Positions 1 to 9,101 are shown, counted from the stretch's first letter. The stretch: 64,000 nucleotides of DNA from Arthrobacter sp. SLBN-112 (GCF_030944625.1 NZ_JAUSXY010000001.1:1550001-1614000); one strand, 5' to 3'. The notes: generated from the letters alone by a model not told the origin. A program made the numbers and translations.

Positions 1-80
1 TGCCCGCTGACGTGGTGGAACGCACCCGCAGCCGGTACGTCGAAGCGTACGAGATGATCACCGGAAAGAAATTCTCCTGA
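1..80 (+). CDS. purC: SAICAR synthetase (phosphoribosylaminoimidazole-succinocarboxamide synthase), C-terminal end only
   Basis: Only the last 25 codons are inside the window, reading from base 3 to the TGA at 78-80. The peptide ends in RTRSRYVEAYEMITGKKFS, which I recognise as the usual PurC C-terminal helix. PurC joins aspartate to CAIR in de novo purine synthesis. The gene faces the regulator that ends at 131, and a hairpin separates the two. The identification rests on this short tail, so it is good but not certain. Confidence 0.8.
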   Translation, partial: PADVVERTRSRYVEAYEMITGKKFS

Positions 81-92
81 CCCGAGGCTAAG

Positions 93-125
93 CCAGGTGG
101 ACCCGCCAAGGCGGGTTCCACCTGG
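93..125. terminator. Hairpin between convergent purC and the HTH-TPR regulator
   Basis: Arms CCAGGTGG-A-CCCGCC (93-107) and GGCGGG-TT-CCACCTGG (110-125) pair almost perfectly around a two-base loop. The hairpin lies in the 50-base gap between two convergent stop codons. The T-run is weak on both sides (TTTGG on the plus strand), so a bidirectional terminator is likely by position rather than by textbook sequence. Confidence 0.6.
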
Positions 126-130
126 TTTGG

Positions 131-1396
131 TCAGCTGGCTTTCGCCGCCGCTGCCGCGCGTTTCTGGGCCAGCTTGATTTCAAGGATCGCGTCCAAAGCC
201 TGCTGGACCCGATCCTGGGCGCCTGCCGCGGCGAAGGCCTTCTGGGCTTCCTCCAGGTGCACCAGGGCTTCGTCGGTGTCACCGGCGGCCTTGAGTGACT
301 TGCCCAGGAGGAGTGAGACCTCACCGGCTGTGTGCTTGGCGAGGCTTGCACGCTCGGCGTGGATTTCGCGGAGTTTCTCGACGGCGGCCACAATGTCCCC
401 GGTCAGGTACAGCCAGCGGGCGCGGATGAACGCCACCTCCAGCTCGTCGGACTTGTTTCCACCCACGATCGACAATGCCAACTCGGCACGTTCGATCGCG
501 GACAGGGTTTCCGGCTCGACGATTCCGGAGGACAGCCGCACCGCTGCTGATGCCTTGTTGAACCGGGCCCACAGCCCGATGTCATTGGCGGGGGAGAGCA
601 GCCGGGCTGCCCGTTCGTGGTGCTTCACGCCCTCCGTGTAGTCGTGCCGCATGAAGGCGACGTTTCCCACCACCCAGGCCACCTCGCCGGCGAGCTGGCT
701 CATCGAGAATTCGTCCACATGCTCGATCATGGCCTGGCAATACCCCCAGGCTTCATCAAGCCGTCCGCTTTCGGCCAGCGCACCGATCAGGGCGTGGTGG
801 GCGTTGATGATCAGGGTTGATCCCTTGGGCAGCTGCCTGCACAGGTCCACCGCCTGGATTCCCTGGTCCACGGCGAGGCTCAGCTGGCCTTGCCCCTGGT
901 AGATTCCAGCGAGCATCTGGTGTGCCCGGACGGCAAGCCCTGCCGATTCCCTGGCCATCGGATGCTCCAGCAGGTGCTGCATGATCTTTTGGGCTTCCCG
1001 CCAGTTGCCCTGCTTGATAAGGCACTCGGCCTGCATGTACGTCATGTTCCACCACGCACTGGTGTTCCGCCCCTCGAGGGCGATCTTCGCGGCCGTGGCC
1101 GCGTGGCTTGCCGCCAAGGGGTAATCGCGCAGGTCCCACGCCTGCCGGGCGTAGAGGCCGGCCAGTACGTATTCGGCGTCGCTGACGGAAATGGGTTGGC
1201 TCCAGGCCTCCAAGGCCTTCGGCGCCAGCTCCAGCCTGCGCGCCAGTTCCTCGATAACTTCCGCGGTCGGTTCGCGCCGGCCGGTTTCCAGCAGCGAAAT
1301 ATAGCTTGGTGAGTACAGGTCCTTGCCCAGTTCGGCCTGTGTCAGTCCGCGCTCAAGGCGCTCCGCGCGGAGCTTTTCTCCGAACCCGTTGCCCAC
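131..1396 (-). CDS. HTH-XRE / TPR transcriptional regulator, RRNPP-like peptide receptor candidate
   Basis: This is a 421-residue cytosolic regulator. Residues about 4-60 form an XRE helix-turn-helix (GLTQAELG, then SPSYISLLETGRREP). Residues about 75-410 are helical repeats of TPR type (AAKIALEGR, AECLIKQGNWREAQ, ALIGALAESGRLDEA, LLGKSLKAAGDTDEA). I chose the GTG at 1396 because AAGGAGG sits six bases upstream; a longer ATG frame from 1477 would bury that site. The size and domain order match Firmicute RRNPP receptors such as NprR and PlcR, which bind re-imported pheromones through their TPRs. The divergent gene encodes a small secreted peptide with a duplicated octapeptide, the expected partner. 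Ligand binding is inference. A stand-alone XRE-TPR regulator with an unrelated neighbour is the alternative. Confidence 0.85.
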   Translation of the reverse strand: MGNGFGEKLRAERLERGLTQAELGKDLYSPSYISLLETGRREPTAEVIEELARRLELAPKALEAWSQPISVSDAEYVLAGLYARQAWDLRDYPLAASHAATAAKIALEGRNTSAWWNMTYMQAECLIKQGNWREAQKIMQHLLEHPMARESAGLAVRAHQMLAGIYQGQGQLSLAVDQGIQAVDLCRQLPKGSTLIINAHHALIGALAESGRLDEAWGYCQAMIEHVDEFSMSQLAGEVAWVVGNVAFMRHDYTEGVKHHERAARLLSPANDIGLWARFNKASAAVRLSSGIVEPETLSAIERAELALSIVGGNKSDELEVAFIRARWLYLTGDIVAAVEKLREIHAERASLAKHTAGEVSLLLGKSLKAAGDTDEALVHLEEAQKAFAAAGAQDRVQQALDAILEIKLAQKRAAAAAKAS

Positions 1397-1434
1397 GCGT
1401 ATCCTCCTTTTGGACAAGTGGGGCTGCTGGATGC

Positions 1435-1474
1435 TTGACAGCCCCTGTGGAAAATATTTTACAATGTGTGTCAA
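1435..1474. promoter_or_regulatory. Symmetrical divergent control region between regulator and peptide gene
   Basis: TTGACA (1435-1440) and its inverted copy TGTCAA (1469-1474) flank 28 bases that include the palindrome AAAATATTTT (1451-1460), nearly co-centred with the outer pair. On the plus strand TTGACA is followed after 19 bases by TACAAT (1460-1465), a plausible though long-spaced promoter for the peptide gene. The inverted TTGACA faces the regulator gene, but I see no well-spaced -10 for it. The symmetry would suit an operator for the regulator itself. Confidence 0.5.
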
Positions 1475-1525
1475 CAAGGACAGTGCTGGCTTTGTAACGA
1501 ATCCGACTCGTATTGAGGAACTTAT

Positions 1526-1756
1526 ATGTTCAAGAAGATCGCAACCGCGGCCGTCCTGGCCGGGGCCCTGGCTTTTTCCGCGGCAGCTCCGGCTGTCCTG
1601 GCCTCAGGCTCCGTCGCCGATAATTCGAGTGTGTCGGTAGCAGTAGGCAACTGGCCTGACCCCGCCTCCGCAAAGGTGAAGAAGGACAAGAGCACCAGCA
1701 CGACTACTACTACTACTGTCACCACGTACGTGGGCAACTGGCCTGATCCTGCATAA
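1526..1756 (+). CDS. Small secreted pro-peptide with duplicated VGNWPDPA, putative signalling peptide precursor
   Basis: This is a 76-residue protein. Residues 1-26 are a Sec signal peptide: MFKK, a hydrophobic Ala/Leu core, and a V-L-A cleavage box before Ser27. The mature part of about 50 residues has the octapeptide VGNWPDPA at 40-47 and again at 69-76, the exact C-terminus. Between them lie a lysine-rich stretch (KVKKDK) and a threonine run. GAGGAA (1515-1520) precedes the ATG by five bases, and a strong terminator follows, so this is a compact monocistronic unit. Precursors with a Sec signal and a short repeated or C-terminal peptide are the hallmark of Phr/NprX/PapR-type pheromones. Neighbour and architecture suggest an extracellular signal read by the divergent HTH-TPR protein. 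I do not recognise the peptide; a secreted structural peptide remains possible. Confidence 0.85.
   Translation: MFKKIATAAVLAGALAFSAAAPAVLASGSVADNSSVSVAVGNWPDPASAKVKKDKSTSTTTTTTVTTYVGNWPDPA
1643..1753 (+). repeat. Two copies of the VGNWPDPA-encoding sequence plus an ACT microsatellite
   Basis: The copies are 1643-1666 and 1730-1753. Thirteen central bases (GGCAACTGGCCTGA) are shared exactly and the other differences are silent third positions. Between them five in-frame ACT codons (1703-1717) encode threonine and could expand or contract by slippage without changing frame. Confidence 0.9.
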
Positions 1757-1781
1757 ACAGCTTCCTCACCAGGAGGCGAGG

Positions 1782-1811
1782 ATGGCCCCGGAGCAGTTGC
1801 TCCGGGGCCAT
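1782..1811 (+). terminator. Rho-independent terminator of the peptide gene
   Basis: A perfect 13-base-pair stem (1782-1794 with 1799-1811) around the tetraloop AGTT is followed by TCCTTTT. It lies 26 bases after the peptide stop codon. Confidence 0.9.
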
Positions 1812-1879
1812 TCCTTTTAAGGAACGGTACCTTTCTGGTGGCGGTTTCCGGTGGGGGCCGTAACCAAATAGAGATACGG

Positions 1880-1909
1880 AAAGAGGGCCTCCAATGGAGA
1901 CCCTCTTTT
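1880..1909 (-). terminator. Terminator downstream of tRNA-Pro
   Basis: AAAGAGGG (1880-1887) pairs with CCCTCTTT (1901-1908), with an inner CTCCA/TGGAG stem. On the minus strand it begins nine bases after the tRNA 3' end. T-runs on both sides could make it bidirectional. Confidence 0.7.
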
Positions 1910-1917
1910 CGTTATGG

Positions 1918-1991
<74 letters not shown>

Positions 1992-2074
1992 ATCCGCTGC
2001 AAAAGCAACTTTACAAGGATAGCCGATGGCGGGGCCCGATGCGAAATCCGGATGCCCCGGGCGTGGCCGGGGGC

Positions 2075-3901
2075 TTAGACCAGGGAATCCTTCCATGCCC
2101 CGTGCAGGTCCGCGAAGCGGCCGCCGCCGCCGATCAGTTCCTCGGGCGTGCCGTCCTCCACGATCCGGCCGTCGTGCACCACCAGCACCCTGTCGGCCGT
2201 TTCAACCGTGGACAACCGGTGCGCGATGATCAGCGCCGTCCTGCGCGCAGCCTCCGTCCCGGCGAGCAGGCGGGCCAGCCCGGCCTGCACCAGCCGTTCC
2301 GACGGGATGTCCAGGGACGACGTGGCCTCGTCCAGGATCAGCACAGCCGGCCGCGCCAGGAACGCCCGGGCGAAGCTGATCAGCTGCCGCTGCCCGGAGG
2401 AAACCCTGCCGCCGCGTTTGTTGACGTCGGTGTCGTAGCCTTCGGGGAGTTCCAGGATGAAGTCGTGCGCCCCGACGGCCTTCGCGGCTTCCTCGATCTC
2501 GGCACGCGTTGCTTCCGGCCGGCCGAGTGCGATGTTGTCGGCCACCGAGCCGCTGAACAGGAAAGCTTCCTGGGTGACCATGACGATGTTCCTGCGCAGG
2601 TCGGTGGTGGCCAGGTCGCGGAGGTCCACGCCGTCCAAGGTCAGGTTTCCCGACGTGACGTCGTAGAACCGGGCGATGAGTTTGGCCAGGGTGGACTTGC
2701 CGGCACCGGTCTGTCCCACCAGGGCAACTGTTTGCCCGGCCGGGATACGCAGGTTCAGCAGGGGTACCACCACGGGCCCGTCGCCGTAGCGGAATTCCAC
2801 GTCCTTGAAGTCGATGCGCCCGGTGGCTTCGGGAAGCGGGACCGGGTTCTTCGGCGGCCGGACCGTGGGTACCTCTTCGAGGAGCCCGGACACCTTTTCA
2901 AGGGCGGCCTGCGCGCTCTGGAACGAGTTGTAGAACATGGCCATCTGGTCCACGGGCTGGAAGAACCGCTTGGTGGAGAGGATGAGGCCTAGGAGCACGC
3001 CCACTGCCAGGTCTCCGCCCAGTACCCGGAATCCGCCGAACAGCAGCACCACAGCCACGCAAACGTTGCCGATCAGCACCAGGCCCGGCTGGAAGATGCC
3101 GTTGAGGTTGATGGACCGGACGGTGACCAGGCGGTAGTTTTCGGCGAGGTCTCCGTAGGTCTGGGAGTTTTCCTTCTCCTTGCGGAAGGCCTTGACCGCG
3201 CGGATGCCGGTCATGGTTTCCACGAAGTGCACGATCAGCCGTGCCGAAACCACCCTTGATTCGCGGAAGGCGATCTGGGAATGCTTCTGGTACCAGCGGG
3301 CCAGGAAGAACATGGGCACGCCGGCGGCCAGGACCAGCAGGCCGCTGCGCCAGTCCAGGGCAAAGATGGTGGCGGCGGTGAACGCCATGAAGAGCATCCC
3401 CGAGGCCAGCGAACTGACGCCGGAATCGAGGAGCTCGCGCAACGCCTCCAGGTCCGAGGTCTGGCGGGCAATGATCCGGCCGGACGTGTACTTCTCGTGG
3501 AACTCCAGGCTGAGCCGCTGGGTATGCCGGAAGACACGGACGCGCAGGTCCAGCAGCATGGCCTGGCTCAGCCGCGCCGTGGAGGTGACATACAGGGCGG
3601 TGAGGCCTGCCGTCGCGATGGCCGCCAGAAGGTAGGCGACGCCGGTAAACACCAGCGGGAGGTTGTCCCCGGACCGGAGGGCCGGGAGTGCATGGTCGAT
3701 CCCGAAAGCGATCAGTGCCGGGCCGGCCACCCGGGCTGCCTGGGAAAGGACCACCATGGCGATGGTCAGCCAGAACCGTACCCGCACCGGCCGGATCAGC
3801 GACCCCAGCAAGGCGAGCGACCGTCGTCGAACCGCCCTGCTGTCACTCTTGCTCAGGTGGGCGTTGTCCTCGTTGGCGGTGCCGAACGTTGCCGTGCTCA
3901 T
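2075..3901 (-). CDS. ABC exporter half-transporter with catalytically normal ATPase site (subunit B)
   Basis: This 608-residue membrane protein has six transmembrane helices (about 35-330) followed by a nucleotide-binding domain. Walker A is GQTGAGKS with Lys402, the Q-loop is MVTQEAFLF, and Walker B is LILDE with the catalytic Glu525. The switch histidine lies in [10 protein letters not shown]. The signature motif is VSSGQ instead of LSGGQ. Its ATG overlaps the stop of the upstream half-transporter in an ATGA, so the two are translationally coupled and very probably form a heterodimer. An altered signature here, paired with the altered Walker B of the partner, builds one degenerate ATP site, as in TM287/288- and BmrCD-type exporters. 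The substrate is unknown; lipids, drugs or peptides are all possible. Confidence 0.92.
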   Translation of the reverse strand: MSTATFGTANEDNAHLSKSDSRAVRRRSLALLGSLIRPVRVRFWLTIAMVVLSQAARVAGPALIAFGIDHALPALRSGDNLPLVFTGVAYLLAAIATAGLTALYVTSTARLSQAMLLDLRVRVFRHTQRLSLEFHEKYTSGRIIARQTSDLEALRELLDSGVSSLASGMLFMAFTAATIFALDWRSGLLVLAAGVPMFFLARWYQKHSQIAFRESRVVSARLIVHFVETMTGIRAVKAFRKEKENSQTYGDLAENYRLVTVRSINLNGIFQPGLVLIGNVCVAVVLLFGGFRVLGGDLAVGVLLGLILSTKRFFQPVDQMAMFYNSFQSAQAALEKVSGLLEEVPTVRPPKNPVPLPEATGRIDFKDVEFRYGDGPVVVPLLNLRIPAGQTVALVGQTGAGKSTLAKLIARFYDVTSGNLTLDGVDLRDLATTDLRRNIVMVTQEAFLFSGSVADNIALGRPEATRAEIEEAAKAVGAHDFILELPEGYDTDVNKRGGRVSSGQRQLISFARAFLARPAVLILDEATSSLDIPSERLVQAGLARLLAGTEAARRTALIIAHRLSTVETADRVLVVHDGRIVEDGTPEELIGGGGRFADLHGAWKDSLV

Positions 3902-5706
3902 CGGGTCACTTCCTCTGCCTGGTCCTCAAGCGCGGACAGTTCGGAGTCAAGGTCCCGCGGCTCACGGTCCAGGCTGGCGATGACGTACCGGTAGTGCTGG
4001 TTGCGGGCCAGCAGTTCCGTGTGCGTGCCGACGGCGGTGATACGGCCGTCCTCCAGCAGTGCCACCCGGTCGGCCAGGGCCACCGTGGACGGCCGGTGGG
4101 CCACGATCAGGGTGGTGGTGTCCTTGAGCACCTCGCGGAGGCGGGCTTCCACCAGTTCCTCGGTGTGGACGTCCAGGGCGGAGAGGGGATCATCCAGGAC
4201 CAGGACACGTGGACGGGCGGCGATGGCGCGTGCCAGGGCAATGCGCTGGCGCTGGCCGCCGGACAAGCTCAGGCCTTCCTCGCCGATCAGCGTGTCCACG
4301 CCCTGTGGCAGGGAATGGGAGAAATGCGCCTGCGCCACGTCCAAGGCCTCCTCCAGGACCTCGTCGCTGCGTACCGGCGCGCCGAGCAGGACGTTGTCCC
4401 GCACGGAATTGGAGAAGAGCGTAGTGTCCTCGAACGCCACCCCGACGATCCTGCGCAGTTCCTCGACGTCGAAGTCGCGGATGTCCACTCCATCGATGCT
4501 GATGGTACCGTCCGTGACGTCGTAGAGGCGGGGGACCAGCTGGATGAGCGCGCTCTTGCCGCTGCCGGTGATGCCCACCAGGGCCATGGTTTCGCCGGGC
4601 CGCACCTCAAGGTTGATGTCCTTGAGGATCGGTTTGTCCGGCGCGTCCTCAAAGGCGAACGTTGCGTTTTCGAAGCGCAGCGCGCCTGCCAGTTCGCCCG
4701 GGCGGCGGGGTTCGGCGGGGCTGGCGATGGTGTTCTGCGTATCCATCACTTCGTAGTGGCGGTCGACGGCGGTCTTGGCCGTGAGTGCCATGGCGAGCAG
4801 CATGCCGGAGAATTCCACGGGCGAGGCGATGACGGCGGCCGTTGCGAAGAACGCCACCAGGGAGCCGATGCTCAGCTGGCCGCTGGCGCACAGCATGACG
4901 CCCACCACCAGGCCGGATCCCAGCGCGAGTTCGGGGAGCAGGGTGACCACCATGGTGAACGTGGCCTGGTGGCGTGCCTTCTCGATTTCCGTCTGGCGCA
5001 GTTCCTCGGCTTGTTCGTTGAAATTCTCGAGGGCTTCACGGCTGCGGCCAAACGCCTTGAGCACGCGGATGCCGTGGACCGATTCCTCCACCGTGGTGGC
5101 GAGGTCGCCTGCCTGGTCCTGGCTGCGCCGCGCCACTTTGCTGAACCGGGTGCGGAACCGGAAGCTGTTGATCGTGATGGGCACGGCGGCGGCCAGGAAA
5201 ATCAGCGCCAGCTGCCAGCTCATGGCGAACATGGCCACGATCCCGATAATCACGGTGAGGGTAGTGACCACCAGCATGATGGCGCCGAAGGCCATCCACC
5301 GGCGGAGGAAGTTCAAGTCCGTCATGGCCCTGGACAGCAGCTGGCCCGAACCCCAGCGGTCGTGGAAGGAGACGGTCAATTCCTGCAGGTGGTCGTAGAG
5401 CGAGACCCGCATCCTGGTTTCCACCGTGGTGGCGGGGTTGATGACAAACTGCCGGCGGAGCGCCACCAGCCCGGCCTCGGCGATGCCCAGCAGCAGGATG
5501 ACGCCGGCGGAAATCCACACCCCGTCCGTGGTAGCCCCCGGCTGCAATGCCGTATTGACCAGGACCCGCAGTACCTGGGGGATGGTCAGGGCAACGATAC
5601 TTGCCGCCAGCGCACAGAGAAGCCCCAGCAAAAGCCGGGGGATGATGGGCCGGACGTGCGGATAAAGACGGCTGATTGATCTGAAAAATGGAGTCTGCTT
5701 GGCCAT
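3898..5706 (-). CDS. ABC exporter half-transporter with degenerate ATPase site (subunit A)
   Basis: This 602-residue type IV ABC exporter subunit has six transmembrane helices in the N-terminal half. Walker A is GITGSGKS with Lys384, and the signature LSGGQRQR is canonical. Walker B reads [11 protein letters not shown], so the catalytic glutamate is Asp506, and the Q-loop glutamine is replaced (VAFEDTTLF). The partner gene overlaps it by four bases and supplies the normal catalytic residue. The pair would export a substrate outward across the membrane using one active and one degenerate site. GAGAAG lies upstream of the ATG. No regulator or resistance gene beside the pair hints at the cargo. 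Confidence 0.92.
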   Translation of the reverse strand: MAKQTPFFRSISRLYPHVRPIIPRLLLGLLCALAASIVALTIPQVLRVLVNTALQPGATTDGVWISAGVILLLGIAEAGLVALRRQFVINPATTVETRMRVSLYDHLQELTVSFHDRWGSGQLLSRAMTDLNFLRRWMAFGAIMLVVTTLTVIIGIVAMFAMSWQLALIFLAAAVPITINSFRFRTRFSKVARRSQDQAGDLATTVEESVHGIRVLKAFGRSREALENFNEQAEELRQTEIEKARHQATFTMVVTLLPELALGSGLVVGVMLCASGQLSIGSLVAFFATAAVIASPVEFSGMLLAMALTAKTAVDRHYEVMDTQNTIASPAEPRRPGELAGALRFENATFAFEDAPDKPILKDINLEVRPGETMALVGITGSGKSALIQLVPRLYDVTDGTISIDGVDIRDFDVEELRRIVGVAFEDTTLFSNSVRDNVLLGAPVRSDEVLEEALDVAQAHFSHSLPQGVDTLIGEEGLSLSGGQRQRIALARAIAARPRVLVLDDPLSALDVHTEELVEARLREVLKDTTTLIVAHRPSTVALADRVALLEDGRITAVGTHTELLARNQHYRYVIASLDREPRDLDSELSALEDQAEEVTR

Positions 5707-5838
5707 GCCCGCTTCTCAAGCTCTAAAACGAATGTAGTTTCCTCTAGCAACTACCCTATGCCATGGGGTGAGACGATTCACAGGGGTCGCCGCCCGGCCG
5801 GCCGGCTTGCCCAGTTATTGCAGTCCGTAATGGGCTGG

Positions 5839-6783
5839 TCAGCCTCGGGAGGTCAACGTCAGCAGGACTGCCTCCGGCTTGCAGGCGATCCTTACCGGGG
5901 CGAAGCGCGAGGTGCCGATGCCGCCGGAGACGTTGACCGGCGTCGTGCGCCCGTTGTTTGACCAGTCGTTGAGGCCTTTCGCGCGCCAGGTGGGCAGGTC
6001 GCAGTTGGCGACGACGGCGCCGTACCCCGGGATGCACAACTGGCCGCCATGCGTGTGGCCCGCGAGCAGGAGGTCCGCGCCGGCTTCCGTGAAGTGGTCC
6101 AGCACCCGCTGGTACGGGGCGTGGATGACCGCGACCTTGAGGTGGTCGTTGGCGTCCTGGTTGACCGTTCCGCGGGGCCAGCCGGCGTACCGCTCGCGGT
6201 TCAGGTGCGGATCGTCAACGCCGGAGAAGTCGAAGCGCATGCCGTTCAGGATCAGGGACTGGTGGCGGTTGGTCAGGTCCACCCAGCCGCCCATGCCGAA
6301 CCCGGACCGGAGACGCGGCCAATCCAGTGCCGTCGGCTTCGGCGCGGCCTTGGAGGGTCCCAGCAGGTAGGACGCGGGGTTCTTGAGCGTGGGAGCGAAG
6401 TAGTCGTTGGAGCCCGGAACAAAGACGCCCGGAAACTGCAGCAGCGGCTTCAACGCAGAAAGGAGCGGGTCCACGGCTTTCACATGGCTGAGGTTGTCGC
6501 CGGTATTCACCACCAGGTCGGGCTCCAGGTCTGCCAAGGAGGCGAGCCACTGGGCCTTCTTCTGCTGCCCCGGCACAAAGTGGATGTCGCTCACGTGCAG
6601 GACGCGGAACGGGTTGCGCCCGGGCGGGAGGATGGCCAAGCTCTCCTCGCGGACGACGAACTGGTTCTTCTCCCACAAACCGTAGCCGAAGGCCGCCATC
6701 CCGGCCGCCGTTCCGGCACCTGCAGCAACGGCAAAGCCGCGCCCGATAGAACGGGCCCGGCTTGCCAGGCTATCGATGCTCAT
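5839..6783 (-). CDS. Membrane-anchored metallophosphoesterase (YkuE/YaeI type)
   Basis: This is a 314-residue calcineurin-like phosphoesterase with an N-terminal hydrophobic anchor (about 17-36). All metal-binding motifs are present: DIH (66-68), GDN (95-97), GSND (124-127, in place of the common GNHD) and GHTHGG (242-247). Members of this group are dinuclear-metal hydrolases of phosphodiesters at the membrane; the true substrate here cannot be read from sequence. It starts six bases after the end of the penicillin-binding protein gene and is probably co-transcribed with it. From memory, mycobacteria also keep a metallophosphoesterase next to ponA2. Confidence 0.88.
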   Translation of the reverse strand: MSIDSLASRARSIGRGFAVAAGAGTAAGMAAFGYGLWEKNQFVVREESLAILPPGRNPFRVLHVSDIHFVPGQQKKAQWLASLADLEPDLVVNTGDNLSHVKAVDPLLSALKPLLQFPGVFVPGSNDYFAPTLKNPASYLLGPSKAAPKPTALDWPRLRSGFGMGGWVDLTNRHQSLILNGMRFDFSGVDDPHLNRERYAGWPRGTVNQDANDHLKVAVIHAPYQRVLDHFTEAGADLLLAGHTHGGQLCIPGYGAVVANCDLPTWRAKGLNDWSNNGRTTPVNVSGGIGTSRFAPVRIACKPEAVLLTLTSRG

Positions 6784-6788
6784 GCGTG

Positions 6789-9101
6789 CTAGCCCTTGCC
6801 ATTGTTGCCGTTCTTGCTCGGGGCCGGGGCCGGTGCCGGGGTGGCGGGAGCCTGGGTTGCAGGGGCTGTAGGCGCCTGCGTGGCCTGCGGGCTGCTCTGG
6901 GCGGGGGCCGAGTTGGGAGTTGTTCCGTTGACCATGTTGCTCGGCGGTGCCGGGAACGGGTTGGTGCCGTAGCCCGGCGCGATCTTCGTCATGAAGTTCG
7001 AGAACATGGGACCGGCAATCATGTAACCGTCAATGCCTGGGTAGAACTTTCCGTTGACGGTGATGTTCTGGCCGGCACGGCCCTGGTTACCCAAGGGGTC
7101 ACCGAACCATGCAGCCGTAGCCAGGCCCGTGGTGTGGCCCACAACCCAGGTGGAACCGTTGTTGTTCGACGTACCGGTCTTGGCGCCGATCGGGAAGCTT
7201 GTCTTGGTCGAAAGGCGCGGCTGGATCAACGAGCCCGAACCCCTGTTCATGACTTCCTGCAGTGCATAGTTCACACCGCGGGCAACCTCGGGCTTGACAG
7301 CGTCGCGGCAGTTGCTCGACTGGGCCGGCAGCTGCTTGCCCGTGGCATCGGTGACCGAGGTGATCGCGATCGGTTCGCAGTACTTGCCGTCGTTCGCGAA
7401 CGTGGCGAACGCGCTGGCCATGGTGAGCGGCGACGTCTGCGTGGACCCCAGCAGGTTGCCCAGTGTCATCATGTTCACCTTGGGGTTCGGCTCGCTGCCA
7501 TCCGTTGACGGGAGGCCGCTGTGCAGGCCAACGGCGTCGACCATCTTTTGGATGCCGCAGAAGTCCAGCTGTGCGGCGGACGCAAACGTCACCGTGTTGA
7601 TGGAGTTGTAGAGCCCCTCGAGGACGGTGAGCGGGCGGTACCACTGGGGCTCGGCGTTCTGGAGGTCATCAGTCGCATCCAGGCCTGCGTTCTTCTGCGC
7701 CGTGCTGTAGGCGCCCTGGACCTTCCCGCAAGTGTTCTTCCACGGGTAGCCGATGGGGTAGACGCGCTGGGCGGCATTAACCACGGTGTTCATGGTTTTG
7801 CCCTCATTGAGCCACTCGGCAAAGGTGAACGGCTTCATGGTGGATCCCGGCTGGAACCCGCCGACGCCGTTGAGGTCGTTTCCGTCCTTGTCCAGCTGAT
7901 CGACGTTGAAGTTCAACTGCGAGTTAAAGCCTCCCGCGCCGGCCAGGAACGACGTGTTCTGGGCCATGGAAATGATCTTGCCCGTGCCGGGCTGCACCGA
8001 CACCATCGACGCGCCCCATTTATCAGGGTTGGCGCCGGCAGCGGCATCGGACTGTTCCTGGGCCGTGGCCTGCGCCTTGGGGTCCAGGGTTGTGGTGATC
8101 GTCAGGCCGCCACCGTAAATGAGTCGCTGGCGGTCCTTGACTTCCGCACCATAGGCCGGGTTGTTCTCCAGCAGGTGCAGGACGTAGTCGCAGAAATACG
8201 GCGCGGTGACCGCATAGGCGCAGCCCTGCTTGGGCTGGGTTACCTTCGGTTCAACCGGAGTGGCAACGGCGGCCTGGTATTCGTCCGCGGTGATCTTGCC
8301 CTGGTCCTTCATCAGTCCCAGCACCAGGTCGCGGCGCTGCTTGGACTTCTCCGGGTTGGTGATGGGATCGAAGGCGGACGGGCTGTTCACCAGGCCGGCC
8401 AGGAGCGCTGCCTGCGGCAGGGTCAGGTCCTTGGCCGTGGTGCTGAAGAAGTAGCGGGAGGCGGCCTCGATGCCGTACGCATCCCGGTTGAAGAAGACGA
8501 TGTTCAGGTAGCCCTCAAGGATCTGGTCCTTGGTGAACTCCTTCTCGAGGGCGATGGAGAGCTTCATCTCGCGGAGCTTGTCGCCCACGCCCTTGTTGAC
8601 GCCGTTGAGCTTGATTTGCTCCTCTTCGCCGGCCGCTGCGAGGTTCGCATTGAGCACGTTGTTGACGTACTGCTGGGTGATGGTGGACGCACCCTGCTTG
8701 TTGCCGCGGGCGGTGGCGACCAGCGCGCGCAGGATGCCGGTGGTGTCCACACCGCCGTGCTCGTAGAACCTGCTGTCCTCCACCGCGATGATGGCGTTCT
8801 TCATGTTCGGGGAAATCTGGTCCAGCGGAACCTTGGTGCGGTTCTCCGTGAACACGCTGGCGATCTCACTGCCGTCCGCAGCCAGAATCCTGGTGGTCTG
8901 GTTGGGCGGATCAACCTTCAGTTCCGCAGGGAGGGAATCGAAGAAGTTGATGGAACCGCTTGCCGCGCTGCCGGAGACGGCAGCGGCAGGGACCAGAAGG
9001 CCCGCCACCAGGACACCGCAAATCGCGCTCACACCGAGGAAAAGAAGGATCTTACCCAGTGTGGTGGCAGTGTCGAATAAGGGGTTGTTGCGAGTCGCCA
9101 T
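6789..9101 (-). CDS. Class A penicillin-binding protein (bifunctional transglycosylase/transpeptidase)
   Basis: This 770-residue peptidoglycan synthase acts outside the membrane. It has a short cytoplasmic N-terminus and one membrane anchor (about 17-40). The GT51 glycosyltransferase domain carries EDSRFYEHGGVD and GASTITQQYVNN. The transpeptidase domain carries the serine motif GSTMKPF, the SIN motif and KTGTSNNNG. The tail of about 45 residues is Pro/Ala rich. I start at the ATG at 9101 rather than the longer frame from 9173, which would cross the divergent gene. It resembles mycobacterial PonA2, and the neighbours (metallophosphoesterase, DUF4177, RidA, Crp) match that locus from memory. 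No whiB gene is present between it and DUF4177. Confidence 0.95.
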   Translation of the reverse strand: MATRNNPLFDTATTLGKILLFLGVSAICGVLVAGLLVPAAAVSGSAASGSINFFDSLPAELKVDPPNQTTRILAADGSEIASVFTENRTKVPLDQISPNMKNAIIAVEDSRFYEHGGVDTTGILRALVATARGNKQGASTITQQYVNNVLNANLAAAGEEEQIKLNGVNKGVGDKLREMKLSIALEKEFTKDQILEGYLNIVFFNRDAYGIEAASRYFFSTTAKDLTLPQAALLAGLVNSPSAFDPITNPEKSKQRRDLVLGLMKDQGKITADEYQAAVATPVEPKVTQPKQGCAYAVTAPYFCDYVLHLLENNPAYGAEVKDRQRLIYGGGLTITTTLDPKAQATAQEQSDAAAGANPDKWGASMVSVQPGTGKIISMAQNTSFLAGAGGFNSQLNFNVDQLDKDGNDLNGVGGFQPGSTMKPFTFAEWLNEGKTMNTVVNAAQRVYPIGYPWKNTCGKVQGAYSTAQKNAGLDATDDLQNAEPQWYRPLTVLEGLYNSINTVTFASAAQLDFCGIQKMVDAVGLHSGLPSTDGSEPNPKVNMMTLGNLLGSTQTSPLTMASAFATFANDGKYCEPIAITSVTDATGKQLPAQSSNCRDAVKPEVARGVNYALQEVMNRGSGSLIQPRLSTKTSFPIGAKTGTSNNNGSTWVVGHTTGLATAAWFGDPLGNQGRAGQNITVNGKFYPGIDGYMIAGPMFSNFMTKIAPGYGTNPFPAPPSNMVNGTTPNSAPAQSSPQATQAPTAPATQAPATPAPAPAPSKNGNNGKG

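Noticed and set aside
1522..1737. Minus-strand frame of 71 codons opposite the peptide gene
   Set aside because: The plus-strand gene has a signal peptide, a repeated motif, a ribosome-binding site and a terminator; the antisense frame has none of these.
3688..5679. Long plus-strand open frame of 663 codons opposite the ABC exporter
   Set aside because: It is antisense to a clearly conserved ABC exporter gene, has biased His/Gln/Gly composition and no recognisable motif; it is a high-GC shadow frame.
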